From positions 1 through 64,000 of the forward strand of contig DCIX01000014.1 of NCBI GenBank assembly GCA_002317135.1: DNA of 64,000 nt, given 5' to 3'. This document shows positions 53,426 through 63,249 of the stretch, in pieces. How positions within the stretch are numbered: position 1 is the first letter of the stretch; the number at the start of each line of letters is the position of its first letter. The notes beneath the pieces are model-generated. The model worked only from the letters and a program-made list of their open reading frames with translations, was not told the origin of the DNA and did not search any database. The stretch is from Bacteroidales bacterium UBA1715 (GTDB lineage: Bacteria > Bacteroidota > Bacteroidia > Bacteroidales > UBA1715). Both the position numbers and the translations under genes were made by a program.

Positions 53426-55432
53426 AGTTGTGTGTTTTGTCTTTCGTGAAATAGTGTCTATAGCTTTGTTTATGCTTACAAATGTGGCGTACGATTCTTT
53501 ATCGCCTTGGTTTATTTTCTCGGTTAATTCGATTTTTTTCTTTTTGTAGCGACGTTTCATATATTCAAGAAGAGTGTCTTTCACTAAATTGCTGATTTCA
53601 GTATCTTCTTTATCTTGTTGTTCTTTTAGTTTCAACTCCTTTCTTTTTTCTTTGTTTTTGTCCCAATAGTCAACATCGATTTCGTATCCGTTGTCGCCTA
53701 AAATATTGGCAATCAATTCTGGATTAGAATAATTCAATAGATATGAATTGATGTTTTCTTTTTGCTCGTCGAAATTTTGATAATAGGTATTGTAAATAGT
53801 CCGTTCAGGCTCGTTTATAGGTGTGAAAGTCTCAACGGAATCTATTTTTTTTTGAAGAATGTCGTAGATGAGTATGTTGGTTGGTACGTCTATATCTAAT
53901 TTTTTCTCATTTTCGTTGCTGTCGTACATTGAATAGAAAAAATCAGATGCTGTAAGTCTTACTTCTTTTTCTCCGTATTTTATGAGTAGGCTTATTATGT
54001 CGTGTTCGCTTTGTTTTATTTCTTTATCTATAGTTGTGATATGCGAGTGAGTTACAGGTTTCGTTGTATTTGTGTTAGGGCTTGCTGTTCTCTGAACTTG
54101 ATTAGTTTGGTATGTTCGTTGTGGAGTCCCAGCACTTCTTTTGACTTGATTGTCAAGTGATTGTTCGTCTATACCAAGTATTTTGCTACATTCTTGAATA
54201 TAAACGGCACGTTTAACGCTGTTTGGTATTTTTGCAATTGTAGATGCTATGGATGTTATGAAGTTTGAACGAGCAATAGGATCATTCTCACATTCTTTAG
54301 ATTCAGATTGTGTTCTGAATGTAAGGAAATCTGTTTTGTTTTGTTGAATGTATGCAGCAATTTCCTCTGCAGAATGTTTATGAGAGAATGTGTCAGGATC
54401 GTCTCCGTCGGGAAGGAGAAGAATTCGCACATTCATATCCTTTTCCAAAATCATGTCAATACCACGAACAGCCGCTTTTATACCAGCATTATCACCATCA
54501 TAAATGATTACAATGTTTTCTGTATATCGTTTAATGAGATTGATTTGGTCATTTGTTAATGATGTTCCAGAAGATGCGACCACGTTGGTAATACCAGCTT
54601 GGTGCATGGAAAGCACGTCGGTGTAACCTTCCACCAAAATACATTCATCCTTACGGGTAATCTCATTTCTCGCTTGACTAATTCCGTAGAGTGTTTTACT
54701 CTTGTTGTAGATTTCTGATTCTGGAGAGTTTATATATTTAGGAACATTGTTGTCTTTTGCATGTTGGTTTGCTGCACTCAAAATTCGTCCGCCAAAACCG
54801 ATTACCATTCCCGAAATAGAAGTAATCGGAAACATTACACGACCGTGATATTTGTCGTTTTGGTAGTCGTTTGTGAATCCAAGTTTTTGTAAGTATTCTA
54901 ATTTATATCCAGCTTTTATGGCAGCTTCGGTAAACGCATTTTTCTTGTCTGGACAAAAACCGAGTTGGAATTTTCTGATAATTTCCTCTGTAAATCCACG
55001 TTCATAGAAATAGGATAGACCGATAGCTTTTCCTTCTTCGGTTTCCCACATATTTTTCTCGAAGTATTCGGTAGCAAATCTATTGACAGCTAGCATACTT
55101 TCGCGAACGTCTCTTTGAGCCATTTCTTCGGCAGAAACCGCTGTCTCTATTACGGGTATATGGTATTTGTTTGCAAGATAGCGTATTGCGTCGGTAAAAG
55201 AGCATTTTTCTTGCTCCATGACAAATGACACGGAGTTTCCAGCCTTTCCGCAACCAAAACACTTATAGATACCTTTGGCAGGAGAAACAACAAACGAAGG
55301 AGTTTTCTCGTCGTGAAATGGGCAACATCCTTTGTATGATGAACCAGCTCTTTTTAACGACACGAAATCACCTACAACTTCTTCAACGCGAGTTGTAAAT
55401 AAAACCTTGTCTATAGTTTCTTGTGTTATCAT
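53420..55432 (-). CDS. dnaG: DNA primase
   Basis: Makes RNA primers at the fork. From ATG 55432, 670 residues: CHC2 zinc finger (CCPFH near 36-40, CFGCG near 58-62), the catalytic core with Toprim motifs LVEGYTDVLS and YDGDNAGIKA, and a C-terminal helicase-binding region rich in K, E, N and T. A reading 6 codons longer (55450) is less likely. It is 105 bases after the WYL gene stop on the same strand. Confidence 0.95.
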   Translation of the reverse strand: MITQETIDKVLFTTRVEEVVGDFVSLKRAGSSYKGCCPFHDEKTPSFVVSPAKGIYKCFGCGKAGNSVSFVMEQEKCSFTDAIRYLANKYHIPVIETAVSAEEMAQRDVRESMLAVNRFATEYFEKNMWETEEGKAIGLSYFYERGFTEEIIRKFQLGFCPDKKNAFTEAAIKAGYKLEYLQKLGFTNDYQNDKYHGRVMFPITSISGMVIGFGGRILSAANQHAKDNNVPKYINSPESEIYNKSKTLYGISQARNEITRKDECILVEGYTDVLSMHQAGITNVVASSGTSLTNDQINLIKRYTENIVIIYDGDNAGIKAAVRGIDMILEKDMNVRILLLPDGDDPDTFSHKHSAEEIAAYIQQNKTDFLTFRTQSESKECENDPIARSNFITSIASTIAKIPNSVKRAVYIQECSKILGIDEQSLDNQVKRSAGTPQRTYQTNQVQRTASPNTNTTKPVTHSHITTIDKEIKQSEHDIISLLIKYGEKEVRLTASDFFYSMYDSNENEKKLDIDVPTNILIYDILQKKIDSVETFTPINEPERTIYNTYYQNFDEQKENINSYLLNYSNPELIANILGDNGYEIDVDYWDKNKEKRKELKLKEQQDKEDTEISNLVKDTLLEYMKRRYKKKKIELTEKINQGDKESYATFVSINKAIDTISRKTKHTTL

Positions 55433-55536
55433 TTCTTTGTGTGAATACAAAAATAGATAAATCTATGTATGCATTTTACATAGAAATGATGAAAAAAACT
55501 AAGTGGTTAGTAATCAGCTTGAAATGTTATTAACAA

Positions 55537-56556
55537 TTAGAATAATGACATTTTGTAGTATGCTTCGTAGGCAGCTTTTAATTCGTTGACTACGGTTCTA
55601 CGCAATTTGTCAGGAGCTTCAACCTTTATTTTAGAACCAAATGTTAGTATTTTTTCTATTAAATCCTGATTTACAATAACTTTTAGTTCTATGAATGAAT
55701 CTTCATCACCTGCTTCTTTTATCTCTTGAGTAGAGTGGATTGGACTATTTTGAAGTCTGCTAATGATTTCATTGTTTGCTCGTAGTACTACAGTTGTTGG
55801 CTTAATGGTTTCGCCAGGATGTACGCCAATCAAATATTTGAAATAACTGTCTATAGTATATTTCTCATTTTCAATGAAATTGATGATTTGTGGGGATAAT
55901 GCAATTATATTGCGTACAGGGACCATTGTCAATTCTGTTGTGTTGTCGTCTATGCCGTAAAGGTACCATTCGTTATGGTATTCTTTTAGAAAATAAGGAT
56001 GTACGACTTGTTGTGCTACGCAGTTGTTTTCATTTTTTATAGAAAGTTCTACAACATTTTTGTTAACAACAGCGTCAACTATTTGTTTGAGCCAAGAAAT
56101 GCCTTTTATTAATTTGTGAGCTGATTCAAATGCAGCAATATTTGAATCTGGCTGTGGGTTGATGGCAATAATAGCTTCGATTTTTTCTATTAGCTTAGAA
56201 ATATCTCCAAGGTGTGTGTATTGCTTATATTGCTTGAGCGTATTTGCAACTTCGGTGAGATTGTCTATGTCTGGTTTGCTCAATCTCATGTTTTGGATAG
56301 AGAAATTTTCGTCGGAGTAGGTGTATTTTCCATCTACGCAGATAATTGGAGCGTCATATCCGATAGGTTGTTTCTCGCGCATTAAAGCAATGTCGTACTG
56401 AATAGAACGACGACTAACTTTTTCGACATTGAATTCGTCTGTCAATTTTTTAGAAACTTCGTTTATAAGATCGTCCAGAGTCCATGTACGTGAACGGTCG
56501 CATAAACATTCGTCTATGATTCTAAAACGGAAATTCTTTGACTTATGTGCTGGCAT
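55537..56556 (-). CDS. WYL-domain transcriptional regulator
   Basis: 339 residues: a winged helix-turn-helix (residues about 10-75, SRRSIQYDIALMREKQP) and a WYL ligand-sensing domain (HNEWYLYGIDDNTTELTMVPVRNI) with the WCX-like C-terminal part. Such regulators respond to nucleic acid fragments or other ligands in defence and DNA repair. Its promoter carries an array of ATGCAA repeats (see next entries), so self-regulation is likely. Targets unknown. Confidence 0.88.
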   Translation of the reverse strand: MPAHKSKNFRFRIIDECLCDRSRTWTLDDLINEVSKKLTDEFNVEKVSRRSIQYDIALMREKQPIGYDAPIICVDGKYTYSDENFSIQNMRLSKPDIDNLTEVANTLKQYKQYTHLGDISKLIEKIEAIIAINPQPDSNIAAFESAHKLIKGISWLKQIVDAVVNKNVVELSIKNENNCVAQQVVHPYFLKEYHNEWYLYGIDDNTTELTMVPVRNIIALSPQIINFIENEKYTIDSYFKYLIGVHPGETIKPTTVVLRANNEIISRLQNSPIHSTQEIKEAGDEDSFIELKVIVNQDLIEKILTFGSKIKVEAPDKLRRTVVNELKAAYEAYYKMSLF

Positions 56557-56583
56557 ATCGAAAAAGTTTTATTGTTTGTTTTG

Positions 56584-56615
56584 CAAATATAAATGCAATA
56601 TAGATGCAATGCAAA
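56584..56615 (-). promoter_or_regulatory. promoter for the WYL regulator
   Basis: Minus strand: TTTG at 56615-56612, 20-base spacer, TATATTTG at 56591-56584. It is 28 bases before the start codon. One of the clearest promoters in the window. Confidence 0.7.
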
Positions 56616-56646
56616 TAAAATGCAACATATTTTATTTATATTGCAT
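56593..56646. repeat. ATGCAA repeat array over the WYL promoter
   Basis: ATGCAA at 56593, 56604, 56609 and 56620, with spacings of 11, 5 and 11 bases, plus an inverted copy TTGCAT at 56641-56646. The 11-base spacing is one helical turn. The first copies fall between the -7 and -33 boxes. Confidence 0.6.
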
Positions 56647-56695
56647 GGTTGAATAATTACGGTTATTGTAAATTATTGTACGATAATTATTTATG

Positions 56696-56720
56696 TTATA
56701 TGCAAAACAACTGCATATAA
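56696..56720. repeat. perfect inverted repeat TTATATGCA/TGCATATAA
   Basis: TTATATGCA (56696-56704), AAACAAC spacer, TGCATATAA (56712-56720). Nine-base perfect arms between the WYL gene and the WbqC gene. No T-run follows on the minus strand, so it is not a terminator. It contains the same ATGCA core as the WYL array. Confidence 0.55.
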
Positions 56721-56775
56721 AAGTTTTACTTTCAATATGGCGGTAGAAATAATCTCTAACGTATTTATAGTGATG

Positions 56776-57378
56776 TTATAATTGTTCCAAATAACTCTTG
56801 GATTCTGGTCCTAAATTGCATAGTAAATCAAGTATGCTTAGGTTAGGATGGAATGGCATTTTTTCTTCGAAAACTTGCGTATATTCTGGATAAACAAGTT
56901 CGTTTTTGACTTTGGGAGAAATAGTATAGCGATAATCGTTTTCTACAGTATTTACTTTTATAAAATCAGTGCTGAAATTGCAAGCACAGTTAATTTTTAA
57001 TAATTGTAGGATACATAGTAGGAATTCAGCATTAAAGTCAACGAGCGAGGTGTATTTCTTTGTGAAAAACGGTTGTATGTCGTCCGCATAATATTCGAAA
57101 AATGGTGATGAATTATAAGCGGAAATAATTGCATTCCAATGTTCTGCGTTCCATCTATCGTGGTAGGCGATTTGTACATCTTTCATCAATGTTTTGCTTC
57201 CGTTCTTTTTTTCTAATGGTATAATCAAGTCTAGTGGACCATTGGCCGAAAGAATAGTTGCTCTATTTCTGTAGGTTTGTTTTACATAATGTTCCCATAT
57301 TTCTATAGTTGCTTCTTTTTGTTTTGCAAGAAGTGCGACATATTGAATAGGAGGTAGGTATGCAGATGAAAGTAACAT
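56776..57378 (-). CDS. WbqC-like protein
   Basis: 200 residues of the WbqC family (N-terminal LLSSAYLPPIQYVALLAKQ, WEHYVKQTYRNRATI, YHDRWNAEHWNAIISAYNSSPFFEYY). The family occurs in O-antigen and similar sugar clusters and is often annotated as a putative glycine transferase for sugars; the reaction is not certain. It is separated from lepB by a terminator, so it is probably transcribed separately. Confidence 0.85.
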   Translation of the reverse strand: MLLSSAYLPPIQYVALLAKQKEATIEIWEHYVKQTYRNRATILSANGPLDLIIPLEKKNGSKTLMKDVQIAYHDRWNAEHWNAIISAYNSSPFFEYYADDIQPFFTKKYTSLVDFNAEFLLCILQLLKINCACNFSTDFIKVNTVENDYRYTISPKVKNELVYPEYTQVFEEKMPFHPNLSILDLLCNLGPESKSYLEQL

Positions 57379-57384
57379 ATCGGT

Positions 57385-57416
57385 ATAAAAAAAGAGGCGA
57401 TTTGCATCGCCTCAAT
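57385..57416 (-). terminator. terminator of lepB
   Basis: GAGGCGA (57394-57400) pairs with TCGCCTC (57407-57413). On the minus strand it is followed by a run of T. It is 4 bases past the lepB stop. Confidence 0.9.
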
Positions 57417-57419
57417 ATT

Positions 57420-58835
57420 TTAGTTTTTATGAATTATAGTAAATAATCGATTCCAACGAATACTTGATGGGAATGGTTTGTTTTGTTCTGACGAGAACCA
57501 GATAAGCACAGCTTTACCTACAATGTGATCTTCTGGAACAAATCCCCAAAATCTTGAATCTAACGAGTTATCTCTGTTGTCGCCCATCATCCAATAGTAA
57601 TCTTGTTTGAATGTGTAAGAAGTTGCTAATTCGTCGTTGATATAGATATTTTCGCCGTCAACGCGAAGTGTGTTAGCTTCGTACAGTTCTATAATTCTCT
57701 TGTATAGAGGGAGATTTTTCGTTGATAGTTCGACAGTTGTTCCTGCTTGTGGTATTACAAGTGGACCGAAAAAGTCTTTGTTCCAATTGTAGTTTTCGCT
57801 TTGTGGGAAACATTCGTTATAGCGGAAACCAGCAGGAAATTCTTGTTTTTGTATGCTTGTGATTGATTTATAGCCTTTCAATGCTTCAACTTGTTTTTCG
57901 TTGAGTAGCATAACATATCCTTTTTTGGTAACACCATATTCACGAATGTCTAACTTTTCGAAAATAGCAGGTCGTAATGGAGCAGTTGTTATTACTTCGT
58001 AACGGAATTGAAGAGTTTCAATTTCTTTTTGTGGTTTACCATTTATAATTACTTTACCTCCAACAACTTGCAAGGTATCTCCAGCTATAGCAACGCAGCG
58101 TTTGATATAGTTTTCTTTTTTGTCTAGTGGTCGTACAACAATAGAATCTTTGAAATATTCGTTGAAGCAATCCTCAAGATTGTTTGTTTTCATCTTGATT
58201 TGCGTAAGTCTATTGTAATCGTGTTGTGAGATAGGATAAAGTATGCCTTCGTTTAAGAAATCTCGTTTTATTTGATAATAACTCTGAGATTGTCTTGTTA
58301 GGATAACTGTATCGCCTTCAGGAAAGTTGAATACAACAATGTCGTCATTTTTTACAGTTTCGAATCCTGTCATTCGTTCGTATGGGCGTTTCCATATTTC
58401 AGAATATGATTTCTTTGTTGTAGAAAAAGGCATAGTATGGTGAACAAATGGGAAAGAAAGGGGAGTCATTGGTTTTCTTGGTCCGTAATTACATTTGCTT
58501 ACGAATAAGTAGTCGCCAATCAACATAGAACCTTCCATAGACGATGTTGGAATTGTATATGCTTCGAAGAAGAAAATTCTGATGAATGAAGCCGCTATTA
58601 CTGCAAAAATGATAGCGTCAACCCAACCCATGAGCCATTTGCCGAAAGCGGATTTTGGTTGATAGATTTTCCAGAAAGCCCAAGGAACTTTTTTTGTGAT
58701 GCAAAGGTCGAAAATAACTCCTAAGCCGAGTAGCCACCAGAAGTTTCCGAGCCAAATGACAAATAAAATCCAGCATACCGCAGATATGCCGAATATGAAC
58801 CATTTATTTTTTAGAAAGTCTATCAACTTTTTCAT
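57420..58835 (-). CDS. lepB: signal peptidase I
   Basis: Membrane serine protease that removes signal peptides. ATG 58835 gives 471 residues: two N-terminal membrane segments, catalytic serine in [12 protein letters not shown] and lysine in [11 protein letters not shown], and the [16 protein letters not shown] box. It is longer than E. coli LepB, with an inserted region typical of Bacteroidota. The alternative TTG 58841 is less likely. dapB ends 7 bases upstream, so both are probably one operon. Confidence 0.93.
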   Translation of the reverse strand: MKKLIDFLKNKWFIFGISAVCWILFVIWLGNFWWLLGLGVIFDLCITKKVPWAFWKIYQPKSAFGKWLMGWVDAIIFAVIAASFIRIFFFEAYTIPTSSMEGSMLIGDYLFVSKCNYGPRKPMTPLSFPFVHHTMPFSTTKKSYSEIWKRPYERMTGFETVKNDDIVVFNFPEGDTVILTRQSQSYYQIKRDFLNEGILYPISQHDYNRLTQIKMKTNNLEDCFNEYFKDSIVVRPLDKKENYIKRCVAIAGDTLQVVGGKVIINGKPQKEIETLQFRYEVITTAPLRPAIFEKLDIREYGVTKKGYVMLLNEKQVEALKGYKSITSIQKQEFPAGFRYNECFPQSENYNWNKDFFGPLVIPQAGTTVELSTKNLPLYKRIIELYEANTLRVDGENIYINDELATSYTFKQDYYWMMGDNRDNSLDSRFWGFVPEDHIVGKAVLIWFSSEQNKPFPSSIRWNRLFTIIHKN

Positions 58836-58841
58836 AATCAA

Positions 58842-59558
58842 TTATATATCAAGTAAATCTTTCATGCCGAAAACGCCTTTTTTGTCTTTTACAAATTCGG
58901 CAGCAACAACTGCACCGAATGCAAGACCACGACGAGATTTTGCAGCATGTTTAATTTCTAATGTGTCGTCTGCAGAGTCGTATGTAACGATGTGAGTTCC
59001 TGGTATTGTACCCAAGCGAGTAGAGACAACTTGTAATTCATCTGTCGATTTGAATTCGTTAAGTCTCCAGTCTTTTTTTCTGTCGATATTTTCAAGGATA
59101 CCTTGTGCAATTGTGATTGCGGTACCACTTGGAGCGTCTAGTTTTTGATTGTGGTGAGCTTCTTGTACGCAAACATCATATTGTTCAAACTTGTTCATGA
59201 TAGCAGCAAGTTTTTTGTTTAATTCAAAGAAGATGTTTACTCCAAGGCTATAGTTAGATGAGTAGAAGAATGTGTTATTTGTTTTATTACACAAATCAGC
59301 GATTTCATCGTATTGAGCAGTCCATCCTGTAGAACCAGAAACAACAGGAATCCCTGCGTTAAAGCATTGTTTATAGTTATTTACTGCAGTTTTAGGAGTT
59401 GTGAATTCAATGGCAACATCAGCTTTTTTTAGATTTTCAGGAGTCATATCCTGTTGATTGTCTATGTCTATTTTTAGAACGATTGAATGTCCGCGTTCGA
59501 TTGCGATTTTTTCAATCTCTTTTCCCATTTTTCCGTATCCGATAAGTGCAATTTTCAT
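58842..59558 (-). CDS. dapB: 4-hydroxy-tetrahydrodipicolinate reductase
   Basis: NAD(P)H-dependent step of lysine and diaminopimelate synthesis. N-terminal cofactor loop LIGYGKMG, FTTPKTA, SGSTGWT and the substrate motif EAHHNQKLDAPSGTA (catalytic His, Lys). 238 residues. It starts just after the rplT terminator and precedes lepB by 6 bases. Confidence 0.96.
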   Translation of the reverse strand: MKIALIGYGKMGKEIEKIAIERGHSIVLKIDIDNQQDMTPENLKKADVAIEFTTPKTAVNNYKQCFNAGIPVVSGSTGWTAQYDEIADLCNKTNNTFFYSSNYSLGVNIFFELNKKLAAIMNKFEQYDVCVQEAHHNQKLDAPSGTAITIAQGILENIDRKKDWRLNEFKSTDELQVVSTRLGTIPGTHIVTYDSADDTLEIKHAAKSRRGLAFGAVVAAEFVKDKKGVFGMKDLLDI

Positions 59559-59572
59559 AACTATGTGATATT

Positions 59573-59602
59573 AAAAAAAAGGGAAGCCATAGAGACTTCC
59601 CT
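59573..59602 (-). terminator. terminator of the thrS-infC-rpmI-rplT operon
   Basis: GGGAAG (59581-59586) pairs with CTTCCC (59596-59601), with T-run on the minus strand (A-run 59573-59580 on plus). It sits between rplT and dapB. Confidence 0.88.
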
Positions 59603-59622
59603 AAAATGAATATAATAATGTA

Positions 59623-59970
59623 TTATTTTTTTACAGTGTTAACGATAGCTTCGAACGCTTCAGCATTGTTCATTGCTAAATCAGCAAGAACTTTACGGTT
59701 AAGCGTGATGTTGTTCTTTGCTAACGCTCCCATAAATTGAGAGTAGTTCATTCCGAAAGTACGAACACCAGCATTAATTCTTTGAATCCATAATGCTCTG
59801 AAGTTTCTCTTTTTAGTTTTTCTGTCTCTGTAAGCATATTGCAAACCTTTTTCAAGTGTGTTTTTTGCAACTGTGTAGACATTTCTTCTTGCAAGGTAGT
59901 TACCTTTTGTTTGTTTTAAGATTTTTTTTCTGCGTGCTCTTGAAGCAACGTGATTTACTGATCTTGGCAT
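59623..59970 (-). CDS. rplT: 50S ribosomal protein L20
   Basis: 115 residues, very basic, with the conserved start [19 protein letters not shown] and [13 protein letters not shown]. Binds 23S rRNA and is required for 50S assembly; in many bacteria it also represses its own operon. Last gene of thrS-infC-rpmI-rplT. I did not find a candidate L20-binding pseudoknot in the short upstream gap. Confidence 0.97.
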   Translation of the reverse strand: MPRSVNHVASRARRKKILKQTKGNYLARRNVYTVAKNTLEKGLQYAYRDRKTKKRNFRALWIQRINAGVRTFGMNYSQFMGALAKNNITLNRKVLADLAMNNAEAFEAIVNTVKK

Positions 59971-60047
59971 GTTTTTAAAATTTTAACGATTAGCGACTAC
60001 TTATTTCATTAGTTCTTAGCTGCTTAATCATTGTTATACAATAAAAA

Positions 60048-60242
60048 TTAAATAGCGAGCATGTTTTTAACGCTCTTTTTGTTTGTTTTGTCAACTGTAG
60101 TAGAGTAACGAAGATTTCTTTTTTGCTTCGTTTCTTTTCTAGTTAACAAGTGACTCTTAAACGCTTTTTTGCGTTTGATTTTACCAGTACCCGTCAATGT
60201 GAAACGTTTTTTTGCACTGGATTTAGATTTCATCTTTGGCAT
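60048..60242 (-). CDS. rpmI: 50S ribosomal protein L35
   Basis: 64 residues: [20 protein letters not shown] at the start, then [17 protein letters not shown]. Typical L35. It lies 33 bases after infC and 77 bases before rplT. Confidence 0.97.
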   Translation of the reverse strand: MPKMKSKSSAKKRFTLTGTGKIKRKKAFKSHLLTRKETKQKRNLRYSTTVDKTNKKSVKNMLAI

Positions 60243-60275
60243 TTTACTTCACTTATTTTATTTGTTAAACATTAA

Positions 60276-60803
60276 TTATTTCTTTTTTGGTAGAGGAGAA
60301 AGCATGATGAACATTCTTTTTCCTTCTAGTCTTGGTTCCATATCCAAACGAGCTACATCTTCCAAGTCTTTTATGAAACGAGTTAAAACTTCTGTTCCTT
60401 GTTCTTTATATAGAATAGAACGACCTTTGAAGAATACGTATGCTTTTACTTTAGCACCTTCGGCAAGGAATTTTTGAGCATGTTTCAATTTGAATTGATA
60501 ATCGTGCTCATCTGTTTGAGGTCCGAAACGAACTTCTTTCAAAACAACTTTTGTACTGTTTGCTTTGATTTCCTTTTGTTTTTTCTTTAATGAATAAAGA
60601 AATTTTTGGAAATCAATAACACGACAAACTGGTGGATCAGCATTTGGTGATATTTCAACTAAGTCTAAGTTTTGTTCGTCCGCAATTTTTAGGGCATCGA
60701 AAATAGAGTATACTCCTTGAGTTACATTATCGCCAACTAGGCGCACTTCGCGTGCTCTAATGCTGTGGTTAATTTTAAAATTGTCTGCTAATTCGTCAGC
60801 CAT
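60276..60803 (-). CDS. infC: translation initiation factor IF-3
   Basis: 175 residues with both domains: N-terminal [39 protein letters not shown], and C-terminal [19 protein letters not shown]. It starts at ATG 60803, not AUU as in E. coli. It is 35 bases after thrS. Confidence 0.96.
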   Translation of the reverse strand: MADELADNFKINHSIRAREVRLVGDNVTQGVYSIFDALKIADEQNLDLVEISPNADPPVCRVIDFQKFLYSLKKKQKEIKANSTKVVLKEVRFGPQTDEHDYQFKLKHAQKFLAEGAKVKAYVFFKGRSILYKEQGTEVLTRFIKDLEDVARLDMEPRLEGKRMFIMLSPLPKKK

Positions 60804-60838
60804 TTACAATAGTTATCTTGTTTATACTAATTTAAGTT

Positions 60839-62785
60839 CTATTTCATTTCGTTCATTTGCTCGTCAACTTCGGCAGAGATTTGTGCAACGAATTCTTCTA
60901 TTTTCATTACAGTTGCACCATTTCCTTCGCCTTGTTTTCTCACAGAAACTGTTCCTTCGTTTTGTTCATTTTCTCCGACTACGATTAGGTAAGGGATACG
61001 TTTCATTTCGTTGTCGCGTATCTTTTTACCGACCTTCTCGTTTCTGTCGTCAATGAGTGTGCGAATATCGTAATTATTTAATAAATTCAAAACTTTTTTC
61101 GCATAATCATTATATTTTTCACTTACAGGAATGATTACCGCTTGATCTGGAGTCAACCATAATGGGAATTTACCGCCTGTATGTTCAATCAAAACGGCAA
61201 CGAAACGTTCCATTGAACCGAATGGTGCTCGGTGAATCATTACAGGACGTTCTTTTGTGTTTTCGCTTGTAATGTATTCAAGATCAAATCGTTTTGGTAA
61301 GTTGTAGTCAACTTGGATAGTTCCTAATTGCCATCTTCTTCCAAGAGCATCGCGAACCATGAAGTCTAGTTTTGGACCATAGAATGCTGCTTCGCCGTAT
61401 TCTACGATAGTGTTCAAACCTTTTTCAGCAGCTGCTTCAATGATAGCATTTTCAGCTCTTTCCCAATCTTCGTCGCTACCAATATATTTAGTAGTGTTGT
61501 TTTTGTCACGAAGAGAAACTTGTGCTTCAAATTTATCGAATTTCAAAGCTTTGAAAATGATTTGAATAATATCGATAACTTTTAAGAATTCGTCTTTTAC
61601 TTGGTCTGCACGACAGAAAATGTGCGCATCATCTTGTGTGAATGAACGTACACGTGTAAGTCCGTGTAATTCACCACTTTGCTCATAACGATATACAGTT
61701 CCGAATTCAGCACAACGGAATGGTAAATCTTTGTATGAACGAGGTGCGTTTTTGTAGATCATACAGTGGTGAGGGCAGTTCATTGGTTTTAACAAATAAA
61801 CTTCACCTTCTTCTGGAGTTGTGATAGGTTGGAAGCTATCTTTTCCATAGTGATCCCAGTGACCTGAAGTAACATATAGATTTTTACCACCAATATGAGG
61901 AGTCATAACTTGTTGGTAACCAAATCTTTTTTGAATTCTTTTAAGTGCGCTTTCCAAACGAAGACGAAGGTCTGTACCTTTTGGCAACCAAATAGGAAGA
62001 CCTTTACCAACTAAATCGGAGAACATGAAAAGTTCCATTTCTTTACCGATTTTTCTGTGGTCGCGTTGTTTAGCTTGTTCTAACAATTCCAAGTATTCGT
62101 CAAGCATTTTCTTCTTAGGGAAGGTAATACCGTAAATACGAGTTAATTGTTTACGTGTTTCGTCGCCTCTCCAATATGCACCTGCAATACTTGTAAGTTT
62201 TACAGCTTTGATAGGTTCTGTGTTTGGCAAGTGTGGACCACGACAAAGGTCGGTGAAAGCACCTTGTGTGTAATATGTAATAGAACCATCTTCCAAGTCG
62301 TTGATAAGTTCTACTTTATACGTTTCGTTTTTGTCACCAAAATATTTTAAAGCATCAGCTTTAGGAACATCTTTGCGTACGAAATCGCTTTTTTGACGTG
62401 CCAAGTCTAACATTTTGTTTTCAATGGCAGTCAAGTCTTTTTCTGTTAATGTAATATCGCCAAGGTCTACATCGTAATAGAAGCCGTTTTCAATGGCTGG
62501 ACCGATACCGAATTTTGTATTTGGATATAATGCTTGTAGAGCTTCTGCTAAAAGGTGTGCAGAAGAGTGCCAGAAAGCATGTTTACCTTCAGGGGTGTCG
62601 AATTTATGAAGGGCAATTGTCGCATTTTCATTTATAGAGCGTTTTAAATCCCAAGCATTGCCGTTAACTGTTGCAATAACAACTTCGCGTGCTAATTGTG
62701 CACTTAAACTTTCGGCAATTTCCAACGGAGTTACACCTTCGTTGAACTCTTTGACACTACCGTCAGGAAATGTTATTTGTATCAT
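60839..62785 (-). CDS. thrS: threonine-tRNA ligase
   Basis: 648 residues: TGS domain (1-60), editing domain with the HxxxH motif in [12 protein letters not shown] (near 73), class II catalytic core ([31 protein letters not shown]) and the anticodon-binding domain ([13 protein letters not shown]). First gene of the operon, with a TACATTTG promoter element upstream. Confidence 0.97.
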   Translation of the reverse strand: MIQITFPDGSVKEFNEGVTPLEIAESLSAQLAREVVIATVNGNAWDLKRSINENATIALHKFDTPEGKHAFWHSSAHLLAEALQALYPNTKFGIGPAIENGFYYDVDLGDITLTEKDLTAIENKMLDLARQKSDFVRKDVPKADALKYFGDKNETYKVELINDLEDGSITYYTQGAFTDLCRGPHLPNTEPIKAVKLTSIAGAYWRGDETRKQLTRIYGITFPKKKMLDEYLELLEQAKQRDHRKIGKEMELFMFSDLVGKGLPIWLPKGTDLRLRLESALKRIQKRFGYQQVMTPHIGGKNLYVTSGHWDHYGKDSFQPITTPEEGEVYLLKPMNCPHHCMIYKNAPRSYKDLPFRCAEFGTVYRYEQSGELHGLTRVRSFTQDDAHIFCRADQVKDEFLKVIDIIQIIFKALKFDKFEAQVSLRDKNNTTKYIGSDEDWERAENAIIEAAAEKGLNTIVEYGEAAFYGPKLDFMVRDALGRRWQLGTIQVDYNLPKRFDLEYITSENTKERPVMIHRAPFGSMERFVAVLIEHTGGKFPLWLTPDQAVIIPVSEKYNDYAKKVLNLLNNYDIRTLIDDRNEKVGKKIRDNEMKRIPYLIVVGENEQNEGTVSVRKQGEGNGATVMKIEEFVAQISAEVDEQMNEMK

Positions 62786-63085
62786 TGTAGTAAATATATT
62801 TTCGGTCGCAAATGTAGTAAAGATTTAGAAATGATACGCATTTCAACCGAAAATAATGGCTATTATTTATGTGTTTTATGCTTATTTAGAACATATATGA
62901 ATATTGTAGGGGCATACTGTGTACGTTTTTTCGAGTGATTAATCCTATATAGTTCATTATTTTTAAAATTAACCATTTATCGTTAATTATTGAATAAATA
63001 TTATATATTTCTAATATTTGATTAGAATAATTAAGTAAAATAATAAAAATAATTACAAATTGTAAGTTTTATGTTAAAATTTATA
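62786..63085. other. AT-rich divergent intergenic region
   Basis: About 300 bases between thrS and the right-end promoter. Apart from the thrS promoter element at 62809-62816 I see only poly-A/T-rich DNA and no gene, repeat or hairpin I would defend. Confidence 0.6.
62809..62816 (-). promoter_or_regulatory. -7 promoter element for thrS
   Basis: Reads TACATTTG on the minus strand, 24 bases before the thrS start. No clear -33 box. Confidence 0.5.
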
Positions 63086-63093
63086 TATATTTG
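63086..63093 (+). promoter_or_regulatory. promoter for the small ORF and ATP-grasp gene
   Basis: TATATTTG followed by CAACTG. Transcription should begin near 63098-63100, placing ATG 63114 about 15 bases into the RNA. A TTG at 63060-63062 may act as -33 with a long (23-base) spacer. Confidence 0.6.
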
Positions 63094-63113
63094 CAACTGA
63101 AAAAAGAAATGTA

Positions 63114-63212
63114 ATGAGATTCTTAAAGGATACAATAGTACTACAACAAGCACAGCAGCCCGCCTGGGCTGGAGGATATTGTATTGTCATAAACGGTGAC
63201 TATAGTAGATAG
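63114..63212 (+). CDS. 32-residue peptide upstream of an ATP-grasp gene
   Basis: Reads MRFLKDTIVLQQAQQPAWAG followed by GYCIVINGDYSR and TAG. A-rich DNA (GAAAAAAGAAATGTA) lies before its ATG, as before other genes here. It begins about 15 bases after the predicted transcription start and ends 37 bases before the ATP-grasp ATG. It has one Cys, one Trp, two Tyr and a glycine pair. It could be a peptide substrate of a modification enzyme, a short membrane-active or leader peptide, or non-coding RNA that happens to be open. Its codons in the middle (CAG CCC GCC TGG GCT) are unusually G+C-rich because they form a hairpin. Confidence 0.5.
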   Translation: MRFLKDTIVLQQAQQPAWAGGYCIVINGDYSR

Positions 63213-63214
63213 TC
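63130..63214 (+). ncRNA. nested hairpins overlapping the small ORF (candidate leader RNA)
   Basis: ATACAATA (63130-63137) pairs with TATTGTAT (63177-63184). Inside it CAGCCC (63156-63161) pairs with GGGCTG (63166-63171) around a GCCT loop. A second hairpin GACTAT (63198-63203) / ATAGTC (63209-63214) covers the stop codon. All three arms are perfect. It may be a regulatory leader or attenuator for the ATP-grasp gene. Confidence 0.5.
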
Positions 63215-63249
63215 GAAAAAAAGAATCTTAATTTAAAAGCAATTATTTT

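Noticed and set aside
59570..59625. Bacteroidales-1-type RNA downstream of rplT
   Set aside because: Only about 65 bases separate rplT and dapB, filled by an ordinary terminator; no promoter-to-terminator RNA fits.
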